DNA of 19,368 nt from contig NZ_CAUUWA010000044.1 in assembly GCF_963548695.1 (NCBI RefSeq), positions 1-19,368 on the forward strand. Direction: 5' to 3'. The notes beneath the pieces are model-generated. The model saw only the letters and a program-made list of their open reading frames with translations. It had not been told where the DNA came from and did no database searches. The number at the start of each line of letters is the position of its first letter. Within the stretch, counting starts at the first letter, position 1. Below, piece after piece: positions 1 through 8,628 of this stretch. Made by a program: the position numbers and the translations under genes. The DNA is from an uncultured Fretibacterium sp. Its GTDB lineage: Bacteria > Synergistota > Synergistia > Synergistales > Aminobacteriaceae.

Positions 1-62
1 GCTACCGGACGGACGAGAGGGTGCTGCGGGCATCCCGGGTCACGGTGGGCAAGGCAGGATGA
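1..62 (+). CDS. grpE: GrpE nucleotide exchange factor, C-terminal end (partial)
   Basis: The third forward frame is open from the window edge to a TGA at 60-62 and reads YRTDERVLRASRVTVGKAG. This matches the GrpE C-terminal pattern G-Y-x-(x)n-R-V-L-R-(P/A)-(S/A)-x-V-x-V, part of the small beta domain that contacts the DnaK nucleotide-binding domain. The first two bases (GC) would complete the preceding Gly codon. GrpE releases ADP from DnaK, and dnaK follows 176 bases downstream on the same strand, the usual grpE-dnaK order. Only about 20 residues are visible, so the call rests on this motif plus the neighbour. Confidence 0.78.
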   Translation, partial: YRTDERVLRASRVTVGKAG

Positions 63-130
63 TACTTCCGAACCGTTCGCATACCTCGTGGCTTTTGCTT
101 GCCCTGCCTGCGAACGATTCGGACTGGAAT
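63..130. repeat. Short, diverged copy of the intergenic inverted-repeat element
   Basis: TCCGAACCGTTCGCA (67-81) and TGCGAACGATTCGGA (109-123) are inverted repeats matching at 14 of 15 positions around a 27-base loop. The inside and right end resemble the larger element after dnaJ: bases 78-110 match 3370-3402 at 25 of 33 positions, and 111-130 align with 3510-3530 with one indel, both ending in TGGAAT. The middle of the large element is missing here. The copy starts immediately after the grpE stop codon. No T-run follows the stem, so it is not a standard terminator. The rest of the gap to dnaK (131-238) shows no CIRCE motif and no convincing promoter. Confidence 0.6.
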
Positions 131-238
131 GATTCGGCGCCCTCCGACACAAAGGGCCGGAGAGCGTTTGCCGATGGCAATAAAAGAAAAGCCGATTGCA
201 GAAACTAAAAATTGAAGCGCATACAGGGGGAAACGAAA

Positions 239-2080
<1,842 letters not shown>

Positions 2081-2122
2081 TTGAAGTCCGCTTCGAATTG
2101 GAATAAGCTATAATGGAACGGA

Positions 2123-2156
2123 GGACGGAGGGGATTTTTACCCTTCCGTCCCTTTT
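2123..2156 (+). terminator. Intrinsic terminator between dnaK and dnaJ
   Basis: GGACGGAGGGG (2123-2133) pairs with CCCTTCCGTCC (2141-2151), 11 pairs including one G-U, across the loop ATTTTTA, and is followed by CTTTTG. It would end or attenuate dnaK transcription before dnaJ. A perfect -10-like TATAAT lies just upstream at 2109-2114, but its best -35-like hexamer (TTGAAG, 2081-2086) is 22 bases away, so I do not call a promoter. Confidence 0.7.
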
Positions 2157-2217
2157 GATTGGGGCCCGAGGGGACCCGCGCGGCCTCACGGGGCGCGACC
2201 TGGCGATGTAACGGGGT

Positions 2218-3351
2218 GTGTTTGTCTTGGAAGATTTGTATCAGATCCTGGGTGTCGCGCGCGACGCCTCTCAGGCGGAGATCAAGAGGGCGTATCGCCA
2301 GCTTGCGCGCCAGTACCATCCGGATGCGAACCATGGCAGCGGGGAGGCCGAGGAGAAGTTCAAGAAGATCAACGCGGCGTACTCCGTACTGAGCGATCCC
2401 GAAAAACGGGCGCGGTACGATCAGTTCGGCTCTGCCGATGGATCGGACCCCTTTGGGGGCGGTGGGTTTACGGGGGATTTCGGGGACATCTTCGGAGATC
2501 TCTTCGCCCAGGTATTCGGGGGGGGGATGGGACGCCGCCAGGCCGACCCCAACGCGCCGCGCCGCGGTGGAGACCTGGAGATGGCGCTGAGCGTCTCCCT
2601 GCTGGAGGCCGCCAACGGGGTGACCCGTACCCTGGAGGTCCCGCGTTGGGAGGCATGCGAGGGCTGCGGGGGCACCGGGGCCAAGCCCGGCACGTCCCCC
2701 GAGACCTGTTCGGTCTGCGGAGGACGCGGGCAGGTGGAGCAGGTGCAGCGGACCCTCTTCGGCCAGTTCGTCTCCGTGACCGTCTGTCCGGAGTGTCAGG
2801 GGCGCGGGAAGATCGTCCGCGAGAAGTGCTCCGACTGCGGCGGCCGCGGACAGGTACGGCGGAAGCACAAGCTCGAGGTCAAGGTCCCCGCGGGGGTGGA
2901 ACGGGGGACGCGGCTGCGCATCTCGGGGGCCGGCGAGGCCGGGGTCAACGGCGGCCCTCAGGGCGACCTCTACCTGCTGATCGACGTGAAGCCGGACAAG
3001 ACGTTCGAGCGGGATGGGGCGGACCTGCACACCCGCCTCCTCCTGACCTATCCGCAGGCGGTGCTGGGCGCGGAGGTGGAGGTCTCCACCCTGATCGACG
3101 GCGAGGAGAAGATCGGCGTACCCGCCGGGACCTCGCACGGCCAGGTGCTGAAGGTTCGGGGCAAGGGGATGCCGCGCCTGCGTGGCCCTCGCGGCCGCGG
3201 GGACCTTTACGTCCATGTGTACGTCGATATCCCCTCCAAACTGACGGACCGGCAGAGAGAGCTGATTACGGAGCTGGCCGGCGAGATGAAGACCCCGGTG
3301 GGGTCCGGAGAGCCGGGGCTTTTCGAGAAGTTCAAGAAGCTCTTCGACTGA
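2218..3351 (+). CDS. dnaJ: Chaperone DnaJ (Hsp40, class A, zinc finger)
   Basis: Co-chaperone that delivers substrates to DnaK and stimulates its ATPase. The product is 377 aa with the full class A layout: J domain with HPD at residues 34-36, a Gly/Phe-rich linker with DPFGGGGF and GDIFGDLF at about 76-103, four CxxCxGxG zinc motifs (CEGCGGTG, CSVCGGRG, CPECQGRG, CSDCGGRG) at about 147-211, then the C-terminal peptide-binding domains. There is no ATG near the start. GTG 2218 gives the listed length, but the weak purine run CGGGG (2212-2216) almost touches it. TTG 2227 (product starting MEDLYQILG) is spaced better and may be the real start. The stop codon overlaps the left end of the repeat element. 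Confidence 0.97.
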   Translation: MFVLEDLYQILGVARDASQAEIKRAYRQLARQYHPDANHGSGEAEEKFKKINAAYSVLSDPEKRARYDQFGSADGSDPFGGGGFTGDFGDIFGDLFAQVFGGGMGRRQADPNAPRRGGDLEMALSVSLLEAANGVTRTLEVPRWEACEGCGGTGAKPGTSPETCSVCGGRGQVEQVQRTLFGQFVSVTVCPECQGRGKIVREKCSDCGGRGQVRRKHKLEVKVPAGVERGTRLRISGAGEAGVNGGPQGDLYLLIDVKPDKTFERDGADLHTRLLLTYPQAVLGAEVEVSTLIDGEEKIGVPAGTSHGQVLKVRGKGMPRLRGPRGRGDLYVHVYVDIPSKLTDRQRELITELAGEMKTPVGSGEPGLFEKFKKLFD

Positions 3352-3531
3352 TTCCATTTTAAATTCATCCGTATACTGCGTTGTTTTTGCTCGCCTTGCT
3401 TGACGTACCTTTTTGTACGCCTGGTGAAGAATCTAAGCGACCCGCTCAACTCACTACGCTCGTTGGCGGTCTGCTTATTCGCGGCGGCTCGCAAAAGCCG
3501 CCTTGTCTACGAATGATTTATAAATGGAATC
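3350..3531. repeat. MITE-like structured element with terminal inverted repeats
   Basis: The left end (3350-3376) starts GATTCCATTT and continues to CATCCGTATAC. The right end (3505-3531) is its inverted match, ending AAATGGAATC; after two single-base gaps about 24 of 27 positions pair. Inside are a small hairpin (CGTAC, 3403-3407, against GTACG, 3415-3419) and an imperfectly palindromic core at 3437-3475, with GCGACCCGCTCAAC facing GTTGGCGGTCTGCT. There is no room for a transposase. I see no target-site duplication. The element starts within the dnaJ TGA. Core and ends recur elsewhere in the window (63-130 and 18995-19034). Either a non-autonomous mobile element or a REP/BIME-like 3' element would fit. 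Confidence 0.72.
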
Positions 3532-3570
3532 GTTTTTGTTTCAAGAGGTTTTTGTCCGTAGTTTTCGTTA

Positions 3571-3599
3571 TTTACGCTCCCTGTGGGGACTGCTATACT
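3571..3599 (+). promoter_or_regulatory. Sigma-70-type promoter for the second J-protein gene
   Basis: TTTACG (3571-3576) and TATACT (3594-3599) are separated by exactly 17 bases. Each hexamer matches the consensus at four or five of six positions. Transcription would begin near 3606, about 36 bases before the ATG at 3642. This gives the gene its own transcription after the repeat element that separates it from dnaJ. Confidence 0.55.
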
Positions 3600-3641
3600 T
3601 TTCAAGAAGGTTAATATTGGTCAATCAGGGGCTGATAAACG

Positions 3642-4520
3642 ATGTCCGTTCAGTATAAGGACTATTACGAGATCTTGGGGGTGCCGCGCACCGCGACGGC
3701 CGACGAGATCCGCAAGGCATACAGGAAGCTGGCGAAGAAGTATCATCCGGATGTCTCCAAGGAGAAGGATGCGGATGCCCGCTACCGGGAGATCAACGAG
3801 GCCTACGAGGTCCTGAAGGACCCCGACAAGCGCGGCCGCTACGACACCCTTGGGGCGAACTGGGAGCAGGGTCAGGACTTCACGCCCCCGCCCGGATGGC
3901 AGGGTGGGGGCACGCGCGTGGAGTTCGGCGGGGACATGGGCGGGTTCAGCGACTTCTTCAAGACGATCTTCGGCGGAGGATTCGCGGATATCTTCGCCGG
4001 GGCGGGAAGCTACGCACCGGTACGCCGGGACAGCGAGGTCGATCTGGAGCTGACGCTGGAGGATGCCGCCCGCGGGGGGACTCACACCCTGGTGATGCGC
4101 TCGCCCGGCGGCGACCAGAGGTCGATCAACGTGCGGCTTCCGCAGGGCATATCGGAGGGGGCTCAGATCCGCCTGCCGGGCAAGGCGAACGGGGGAGGCG
4201 ACCTCTACGTCAATCTGCACCTGGCGCCTCATCCCGTGTTCCAGGTCGAAGGGTACGATCTGACGCGCAGCGTCAGGGTCGCGCCGTGGGACGCCGTGCT
4301 GGGGCATGAGGTCTCGGTGGAGACCCTGTTGGGCAGCGTGACGATGAAACTCCCGCCGGGGACGCAGGGCGGTCAGCGCCTGCGTCTGCGCGGCAAGGGG
4401 CTTCCCAAGCGCGGGGGGGGCAGCGGCGACCTGTTCGTGCGGGTGGAGGTGTCCCTGCCCCGGCGCCTGACGGAACGGCAGAAGGAGCTGTGGGAGGAAC
4501 TGTCGAGGCTGGGGGCCTAG
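3642..4520 (+). CDS. J-domain protein without zinc finger (CbpA/DnaJ2-like)
   Basis: A 292-aa class B J-protein and likely alternative DnaK co-chaperone in the cytosol. The N-terminal J domain (about 5-70) carries HPD at residues 35-37. A short Gly/Phe-rich region follows (GGDMGGFSDFFKTIFGGGF, about 103-121), then the two C-terminal beta domains (DLELTLEDAARGG, LPGKANGGGDLYVNLHL, LRLRGKGLPKRGG). The CxxCxGxG repeats of class A DnaJ are absent. E. coli CbpA, which has this layout, is a stress and stationary-phase DnaJ analogue that can bind DNA; whether that applies here is unknown. The ATG at 3642 follows CAGGGG about 10 bases upstream. The gene lies 290 bases beyond dnaJ, across the repeat element, with its own promoter. 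Confidence 0.93.
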   Translation: MSVQYKDYYEILGVPRTATADEIRKAYRKLAKKYHPDVSKEKDADARYREINEAYEVLKDPDKRGRYDTLGANWEQGQDFTPPPGWQGGGTRVEFGGDMGGFSDFFKTIFGGGFADIFAGAGSYAPVRRDSEVDLELTLEDAARGGTHTLVMRSPGGDQRSINVRLPQGISEGAQIRLPGKANGGGDLYVNLHLAPHPVFQVEGYDLTRSVRVAPWDAVLGHEVSVETLLGSVTMKLPPGTQGGQRLRLRGKGLPKRGGGSGDLFVRVEVSLPRRLTERQKELWEELSRLGA

Positions 4521-4529
4521 GGCCTCCGC

Positions 4530-4570
4530 AGGATGGCTGTTTTCAGAGGATGGCTGGTTTCAGAGGATGG
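4530..4570. repeat. 17-bp tandem repeat, 2.4 copies
   Basis: The unit AGGATGGCTGTTTTCAG (4530-4546) is repeated with one change (T to G) at 4547-4563, followed by a partial third copy AGGATGG (4564-4570). It lies in the 131-base gap between the convergent J-protein and YjiH-family genes. No function is evident; replication slippage is the simple explanation. Confidence 0.85.
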
Positions 4571-4582
4571 AGAGGCAAAGGA

Positions 4583-4620
4583 CTGCCCCGGGTTTCCGTT
4601 TTGGAGGAACCCCGGGGCAG
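4583..4620. terminator. Hairpin between convergent genes, probable bidirectional terminator
   Basis: CTGCCCCGGG (4583-4592) pairs perfectly with CCCGGGGCAG (4611-4620), and the stem can extend inward through TTTCC and GGAA. It lies 62 bases after the stop of the forward J-protein gene and 31 bases beyond the stop of the reverse gene. There is only a poor T-run on either strand, so termination is inferred from stem strength and location. Confidence 0.55.
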
Positions 4621-4651
4621 CGTCGTTTCGAGGATAGGCTCGCGTCCTTGT

Positions 4652-6034
4652 CTACATGCAAAAATACCAGGCGAAGGGCGAGAGCAGAAACACGGTCAGC
4701 ACGGCGCGGATGACGTAGATGCAGGTAAGCTTGCCGGGGCCCAGAGGAATCGAGGAGTTCAGGATGAGGACCCCGACCTCCGTCATGTAGATCAGCCCGG
4801 TCGCGGAGATCCCCGCGCACATGAAGCGGGCGGCGTCCGTGTGGACCGTGGAGCCCACGACGGCGGCCAGGAACTGATCGGCGTAGCTCAGGATAAAGGC
4901 GACGCCGACCTCGCCGGCCTCGGGGATCCGCATCAGCTCGAGCATCCAGGTGAACGGGCGGGCGAGGAACTGGAAGACGGGCGTGTTGTTGGCGACGAGC
5001 AGAACCAGGGTTCCCCAGGAGATGACCAGGGGCATCGTGCTCACGAGCAGCGAGAGCAGCGTCCTGACGAATGCGGCGACGGTGTCCGAAAACGTCTGCC
5101 TCCCGGCTCGCTCGACGGCCAGTTTCAGTGCCCATTCTCCCAGCTTCGCGTCCTTGGGCATGTCGTCTCCGGCGCGCTGTTTTCCCGCCTTGCCCGAAAA
5201 GGTGTCCGGTATCGACGAGAGCGGCCAGATCCGAGGCATGATGAGGGCCAGGATGAAGGTGACGGCGTAGACCGAGAACAGGATCTGGAGGTACTTGTGG
5301 GGCAGCTTGACGAAGTCGGCCATGACGTAAATGTACGCCACGCTGATGACCGAGAAGGTGCTGGCGATGATGGCTGCCTCGCGGTCGGAATAGTAACCCT
5401 GATCGTGGACTTTCGTGGTGATGACCACCCCGACGGAACTGCTGCCGACCCATGAGGCCAGACAGTCGATCGCGGCCCGGCCCGGCAGCTTGAAAAGCGG
5501 GCCCATGATCGGCCGGGCGAAGGTGCCGACGTACTCCATCAGGCCGTAGTCCGTGAGGAGCGGGACGAACGCCGCGAGCACCGAGAAGACGATCAGCAGG
5601 GCGGGAGCCAGAACCAGGCCGGGCGTGCCTCCGTTGTCCATGTTCCAGACGACCTCGGGCCCAATCTTATAGAGGATGATGACGTAAAGGACGGCCCCCA
5701 GCAGGCGCGAACCCAGCCAGAAGGGCGAGACGCAGAACAGCCCCCTCAAAAACGGGCTCCTCGTGACGAAGCGGGGTTTCGTGAGGACGGCAAAAAGGCT
5801 CACGGCCGCGCTGAGAACGACCGCGATCATCGCGACCATCGGGAGGTAGGGCTTCAGGGCCCCGCCCTTCCCCCAATCAATCAGGAGTCCGAGGGCCGTG
5901 TTGAGGGTCCCCTTGTCCGGTATGGGCATGAGAAAGGCCAAAGCGCCGGCAAGGGAGGGGATCACGAACTTCAAGATCTGTCCGGCCGTATACGTTTTCC
6001 TCTCATCGTTCCACATTTTCTCCATCTTCCTCAC
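4652..6034 (-). CDS. YjiH family membrane protein, nucleoside-recognition/Gate domain
   Basis: A 460-aa polytopic inner-membrane protein with roughly ten or more hydrophobic segments (for example ILKFVIPSLAGALAFLMPI, MVAMIAVVLSAAVSLFAVL, LVLAPALLIVFSVLAAFVPLL). The conserved GRAAIDCLASWVGSSSVGVV region is the Gate (nucleoside recognition) fold seen in YjiH proteins. The substrate of YjiH proteins is not established; transport of a small solute is the usual assumption. The GTG start at 6034 overlaps the TGA of the upstream aminotransferase gene in a GTGA arrangement, so translation is probably coupled. Internal ATGs at 6025 and 6016 are alternatives. Substrate and direction cannot be read from sequence, but the partner suggests an amino acid or keto acid. 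Confidence 0.85.
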   Translation of the reverse strand: MRKMEKMWNDERKTYTAGQILKFVIPSLAGALAFLMPIPDKGTLNTALGLLIDWGKGGALKPYLPMVAMIAVVLSAAVSLFAVLTKPRFVTRSPFLRGLFCVSPFWLGSRLLGAVLYVIILYKIGPEVVWNMDNGGTPGLVLAPALLIVFSVLAAFVPLLTDYGLMEYVGTFARPIMGPLFKLPGRAAIDCLASWVGSSSVGVVITTKVHDQGYYSDREAAIIASTFSVISVAYIYVMADFVKLPHKYLQILFSVYAVTFILALIMPRIWPLSSIPDTFSGKAGKQRAGDDMPKDAKLGEWALKLAVERAGRQTFSDTVAAFVRTLLSLLVSTMPLVISWGTLVLLVANNTPVFQFLARPFTWMLELMRIPEAGEVGVAFILSYADQFLAAVVGSTVHTDAARFMCAGISATGLIYMTEVGVLILNSSIPLGPGKLTCIYVIRAVLTVFLLSPFAWYFCM

Positions 6035-7287
6035 TCTCTGTTCTCATGTCGGTGTGCATGGTACGCACGCCATGCCCTCGCCAGCCTGCCCATGCCCTCA
6101 CCCATACAATCCAGGGGGATCCTGGCGTAGGAGAGGCGGAAGGCCCGGTCGCCCCTGTTGTCCCCATCCGGAAAGAACACGCTCCCGGGGATGAGGCCGA
6201 TCCCCTCGTGCTGCACGGCGTACCGTGCAAATGCGGCGGAGTTGAAGCCCCTCATATCGTCCGGCCCCTGTCCCCAGATGAAAAAGCCCCCTTTGGGCCG
6301 GTTCGTCCGCAGCCCGAACGGGGTCAGCCGTTCTTCTGCGAGGCGCAGCATCCTGTCCCGACGGCTTCGGTACTCCCTGCGGAGGCCCTCCACATGTTTT
6401 TCGAAATCCAACGTGCGCATCAGATGCAGGATGGCCCTCTGCATGAGCAGTGCCGGCCCCAGGCCGTCGCAGATGCACAGGGCAAGGAAAACATCCCGCA
6501 GGGCGGGAGGTACGACAGCCCAGCCGATGCGCAGGCCCGGCGCGACGATCTTGGAGAACGAGTTACAGTGGATGACGCGCCGGTCGTCGCCGGCGAGCTC
6601 CAGATAGCTTGTCGGGACCGGACCGTCGTAGCCAAGATAGTGATAGGGGTCATCTTCGACGATGGCGACGTCGTGTCTGCGGAGGATGTCCAGAACGCGC
6701 AGCCTGCGTTCCATCGGCGTCGTACAGCCGCTGGGGTTCTGGAAATTGGGGATCGTATAGAGGAATCGAGCCTCCTTCAGCTGCGGCGTCCGTTCGAGCT
6801 CCTCGGGAAGGATCCCCTCGTCGTCCGTTGGGACCGGCACGCAGATCGCCCCCTGGCGGCGAAACGTGAGAAGGCTGTCGCTGTAGGTCGGTCCTTCGAC
6901 CAGCACGACCGTCCCCTCGTCGATCAATGCCTCGGCTGCCAGGCTGATGGCGCCTGCGGCCCCATGGGTGATGACGACATTCTCCGGACCGACCCAATCC
7001 GGGGCCATATCGTCCCTGCTCATGCGCTCGGCGATCCAGGCTCGCAGGTCGAGGTCCCCAAGGTCGTCGTGGTAATAGGCCCAGATCATCCCCTCACTCA
7101 GCGCCCTTTCCACAGCGCTCCGGAAGGCATTCTTGGGAAATGCCTCGTCCGGCGGCTCCCCCGCGCCGAACGACAGGGCTCCGTTCGTCTCGACCAAGGC
7201 GATGATCTCGCTGATTCCGGAGAACTCCAGTCGCTCTCGGGCCATGGCGCTGAGCTGTCGGCGGAATGAGAAGTCGTCGTTGTCCAT
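6031..7287 (-). CDS. PLP-dependent class I/II aminotransferase
   Basis: A 418-aa cytosolic transaminase of fold type I. Visible features are the N-terminal LSFGAGEPP region, the cofactor-side motif THGAAGA (about 107-113), YTIPNFQNPSG (177-187, with the conserved Asn and Pro), EDDPYHYLGY (211-220, with the pyridoxal-contacting Asp), the Schiff-base lysine K246 in NSFSKIVAPGLRIGW, and a C-terminal FRLSYAR arginine region that binds substrate carboxylate. It resembles 2-aminoadipate/aromatic (LysN/ARO8-like) enzymes and the aminotransferase half of MocR regulators, but has no N-terminal helix-turn-helix. The ATG at 7287 is chosen because GGAGG lies 7-8 bases upstream; the frame is open further upstream, but that stretch is AT-rich and not protein-like. 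It is coupled to the YjiH gene by the GTGA overlap. Substrate unknown. Confidence 0.93.
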   Translation of the reverse strand: MDNDDFSFRRQLSAMARERLEFSGISEIIALVETNGALSFGAGEPPDEAFPKNAFRSAVERALSEGMIWAYYHDDLGDLDLRAWIAERMSRDDMAPDWVGPENVVITHGAAGAISLAAEALIDEGTVVLVEGPTYSDSLLTFRRQGAICVPVPTDDEGILPEELERTPQLKEARFLYTIPNFQNPSGCTTPMERRLRVLDILRRHDVAIVEDDPYHYLGYDGPVPTSYLELAGDDRRVIHCNSFSKIVAPGLRIGWAVVPPALRDVFLALCICDGLGPALLMQRAILHLMRTLDFEKHVEGLRREYRSRRDRMLRLAEERLTPFGLRTNRPKGGFFIWGQGPDDMRGFNSAAFARYAVQHEGIGLIPGSVFFPDGDNRGDRAFRLSYARIPLDCMGEGMGRLARAWRAYHAHRHENRE

Positions 7288-7347
7288 GTCGCATCCTCCA
7301 ATAAAATAAAGTATCTTTTTTTGTTTTTTATCTACTAATGTTTCATA

Positions 7348-7376
7348 ATGATAACATCGGAAGGAGCTTTTTGCCA
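7348..7376 (-). promoter_or_regulatory. Possible promoter for the aminotransferase-YjiH operon
   Basis: On the reverse strand TGGCAA (7376-7371) and TATCAT (7353-7348) lie 17 bases apart, about 60 bases before the ATG. The -10 matches the consensus at five of six positions; the -35 is weak. This sits in the 324-base gap 7288-7611, whose gene-proximal part is markedly AT-rich (poly-T and TATT stretches). Apart from the terminator at 7555-7580 I see nothing else there: no riboswitch motif and no small ORF with a good ribosome-binding site. Confidence 0.35.
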
Positions 7377-7554
7377 GGGGGGTTCCCAGTCCCAAATCCG
7401 CAGGTTGCGATAGTCTTATGAAGAATAAAGTGAGTTGTTGCATAGCTTGAGCTAATTCTCATTTTGCACCAGTCAGGGCCGGCGGAAAACGTGCAAAACC
7501 TGTCCTTGTCGCAGGTTAAAGATTTTGTCCGTGGATTTTGGCCTGTCTTGAGAC

Positions 7555-7580
7555 GAAAAAAGCGGGGCCGTCGGCCCCGC
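7555..7580 (-). terminator. Intrinsic terminator of the exported-protein gene
   Basis: GCGGGGCC (7562-7569) and GGCCCCGC (7573-7580) form a perfect 8-bp stem with a 3-base loop. Read on the reverse strand, the stem is followed by six T residues (the A-run at 7556-7561). It lies 31 bases beyond the TAA of the exported-protein gene. Confidence 0.9.
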
Positions 7581-7611
7581 TCCCCGTAAGGGGGGTTCGT
7601 TCGATTTTCGT

Positions 7612-8346
7612 TTACTGTCCCAATGCCTTGTTCAGCAGGTCGACGGCGACCCTGGCGGCGTCCATGGTCCCCTCCTGCCAACGGCGCATCCAGAAGGAGT
7701 AGAGCCAGGCCTCGGCGGACGTGTCCGCCTCGTAGAGGGAGAACGAGCCATCCGTGAGCTCGATGTCCATGGCCTCCATATAGTAGGGTTTGTCCCCGAT
7801 CTCCGGAAAGCCCGCAAGGTGGAAGATCGCACCCCCGTTAAGCGGAGTATACTTCTGGGCGAGTATTTTCTGGAACTTCTTCTGCCAGTCCGCCGTGTTC
7901 ACGACGGCGTCGTAATAGCGGGGCAGCTCCTTGAGTATCCCTTCGAGCTCGAGCGGCTTGACGACATTGCTCACGGCGCTCTTGACGGCGTTGTCCATCG
8001 TGGGGATTCCGCTCTGGCCCGAGAGGAGAAAGGCGACGATGGGGCCGACCTCCGTGTTCAGGTCGCCATTACCCCCCTCTCCGTCCTCCATGGCCCTGTT
8101 AACCAGACGGGCGATGCGGATCCTGCCGCGGAGCAGCCCCATGAAACGGGCGTCCTTTAGGATCTCCTCGACGTCGAACTCGCTGGACTTGACCTGCAGG
8201 TTTCCCTCGCTCAGGTTCAGGGCCTTGGCCGCATCGACATAGCTTTGAATGTCCTGGACCGTCCGACTCTCCGCGGGGGCCGACGACAGGAGGAACATCG
8301 CCGCGGCAAGGAACGGGAGGAGCAGAAGAAACATCGTCTTTTTCAT
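7612..8346 (-). CDS. Exported protein of unknown function
   Basis: A 244-aa protein I do not recognise. It begins MKKTMFLLLLPFLAAAMFLL followed by SSAPA, a clear Sec signal peptide with probable cleavage after A25 and no lipobox cysteine, so it should be periplasmic or secreted. The mature part is mixed alpha/beta in appearance, with acidic segments (EFDVEEILKDARF, MEDGEGGNGDLNTEVGP), no cysteines, and a C-terminal helix-like run rich in Trp and Arg (EAWLYSFWMRRWQEGTMDAA). ATG 8346 is chosen because the signal peptide starts there; AAGGAAGG lies about 11 bases upstream. The gene is monocistronic, with its own promoter (8410-8437) and a strong terminator. No function can be assigned. Confidence 0.82.
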   Translation of the reverse strand: MKKTMFLLLLPFLAAAMFLLSSAPAESRTVQDIQSYVDAAKALNLSEGNLQVKSSEFDVEEILKDARFMGLLRGRIRIARLVNRAMEDGEGGNGDLNTEVGPIVAFLLSGQSGIPTMDNAVKSAVSNVVKPLELEGILKELPRYYDAVVNTADWQKKFQKILAQKYTPLNGGAIFHLAGFPEIGDKPYYMEAMDIELTDGSFSLYEADTSAEAWLYSFWMRRWQEGTMDAARVAVDLLNKALGQ

Positions 8347-8409
8347 CGAGAAACGCACCTTCCTTTGATTTGATTGAATGGAGTGATGTGACGGTGAGAC
8401 TCTGCGGAC

Positions 8410-8437
8410 ATTGTATCCCATCGCCAGGGGAGGGCAA
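8410..8437 (-). promoter_or_regulatory. Sigma-70-type promoter for the exported-protein gene
   Basis: Reverse strand TTGCCC (8437-8432) and TACAAT (8415-8410) are 16 bases apart, each close to consensus, about 65 bases before the ATG at 8346. Confidence 0.5.
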
Positions 8438-8467
8438 GGATGGTTTTTCCCGCCCTCGCGGGGGATG

Positions 8468-8526
8468 GGGGATGTGCAGGCACGTCCCCTATTCCTGAAA
8501 GCCCCTTTTTCGCGGGCTTTGCCCGC
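8468..8526. other. Hairpin cluster in the divergent gap
   Basis: The 331-base gap 8347-8677 separates divergent genes. GGGGATGTGC (8468-8477) pairs with GCACGTCCCC (8480-8489). Next to it, GCGGGC (8512-8517) pairs with GCCCGC (8521-8526), and this competes with pairing of AAAGCCC (8498-8504) to GGGCTTT (8514-8520). No T-run follows on either strand, so terminators are unlikely. A -10-like TACAAT at 8548-8553 could serve the forward zinc-ribbon gene, but its only -35-like partner (TTGCCC, 8519-8524) is 23 bases away. The remainder of the gap is unremarkable apart from the 17-bp duplication at 8629. Confidence 0.45.
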
Positions 8527-8628
8527 CCCGAGCCTGGAATTATGAGGTACAATAAAAAAGTGTCGGCCATATCGTCCCTTGGAATTTTCTCCCCCGTGCC
8601 GACGCGCCGATCGTCTCATCTTATAGGT

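Noticed and set aside
3381..3614. Small open frames inside the repeat element after dnaJ
   Set aside because: They lie within a structured non-coding repeat and lack ribosome-binding sites.
4490..5455. Forward open frame of 321 codons across the terminator and antisense to the YjiH gene
   Set aside because: It runs through the convergent terminator hairpin and tandem repeat and has no recognisable protein features; the reverse-strand membrane protein is clearly the real gene.
6046..7269. Forward open frame of 407 codons antisense to the aminotransferase
   Set aside because: The reverse strand has all aminotransferase motifs; the forward frame has none.
8553..8575. Possible sigma-28 flagellar promoter (TAAA then GCCATATC) upstream of the zinc-ribbon gene
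   Set aside because: The spacing is only about 8 bases where about 15 is needed, and the second box matches poorly.
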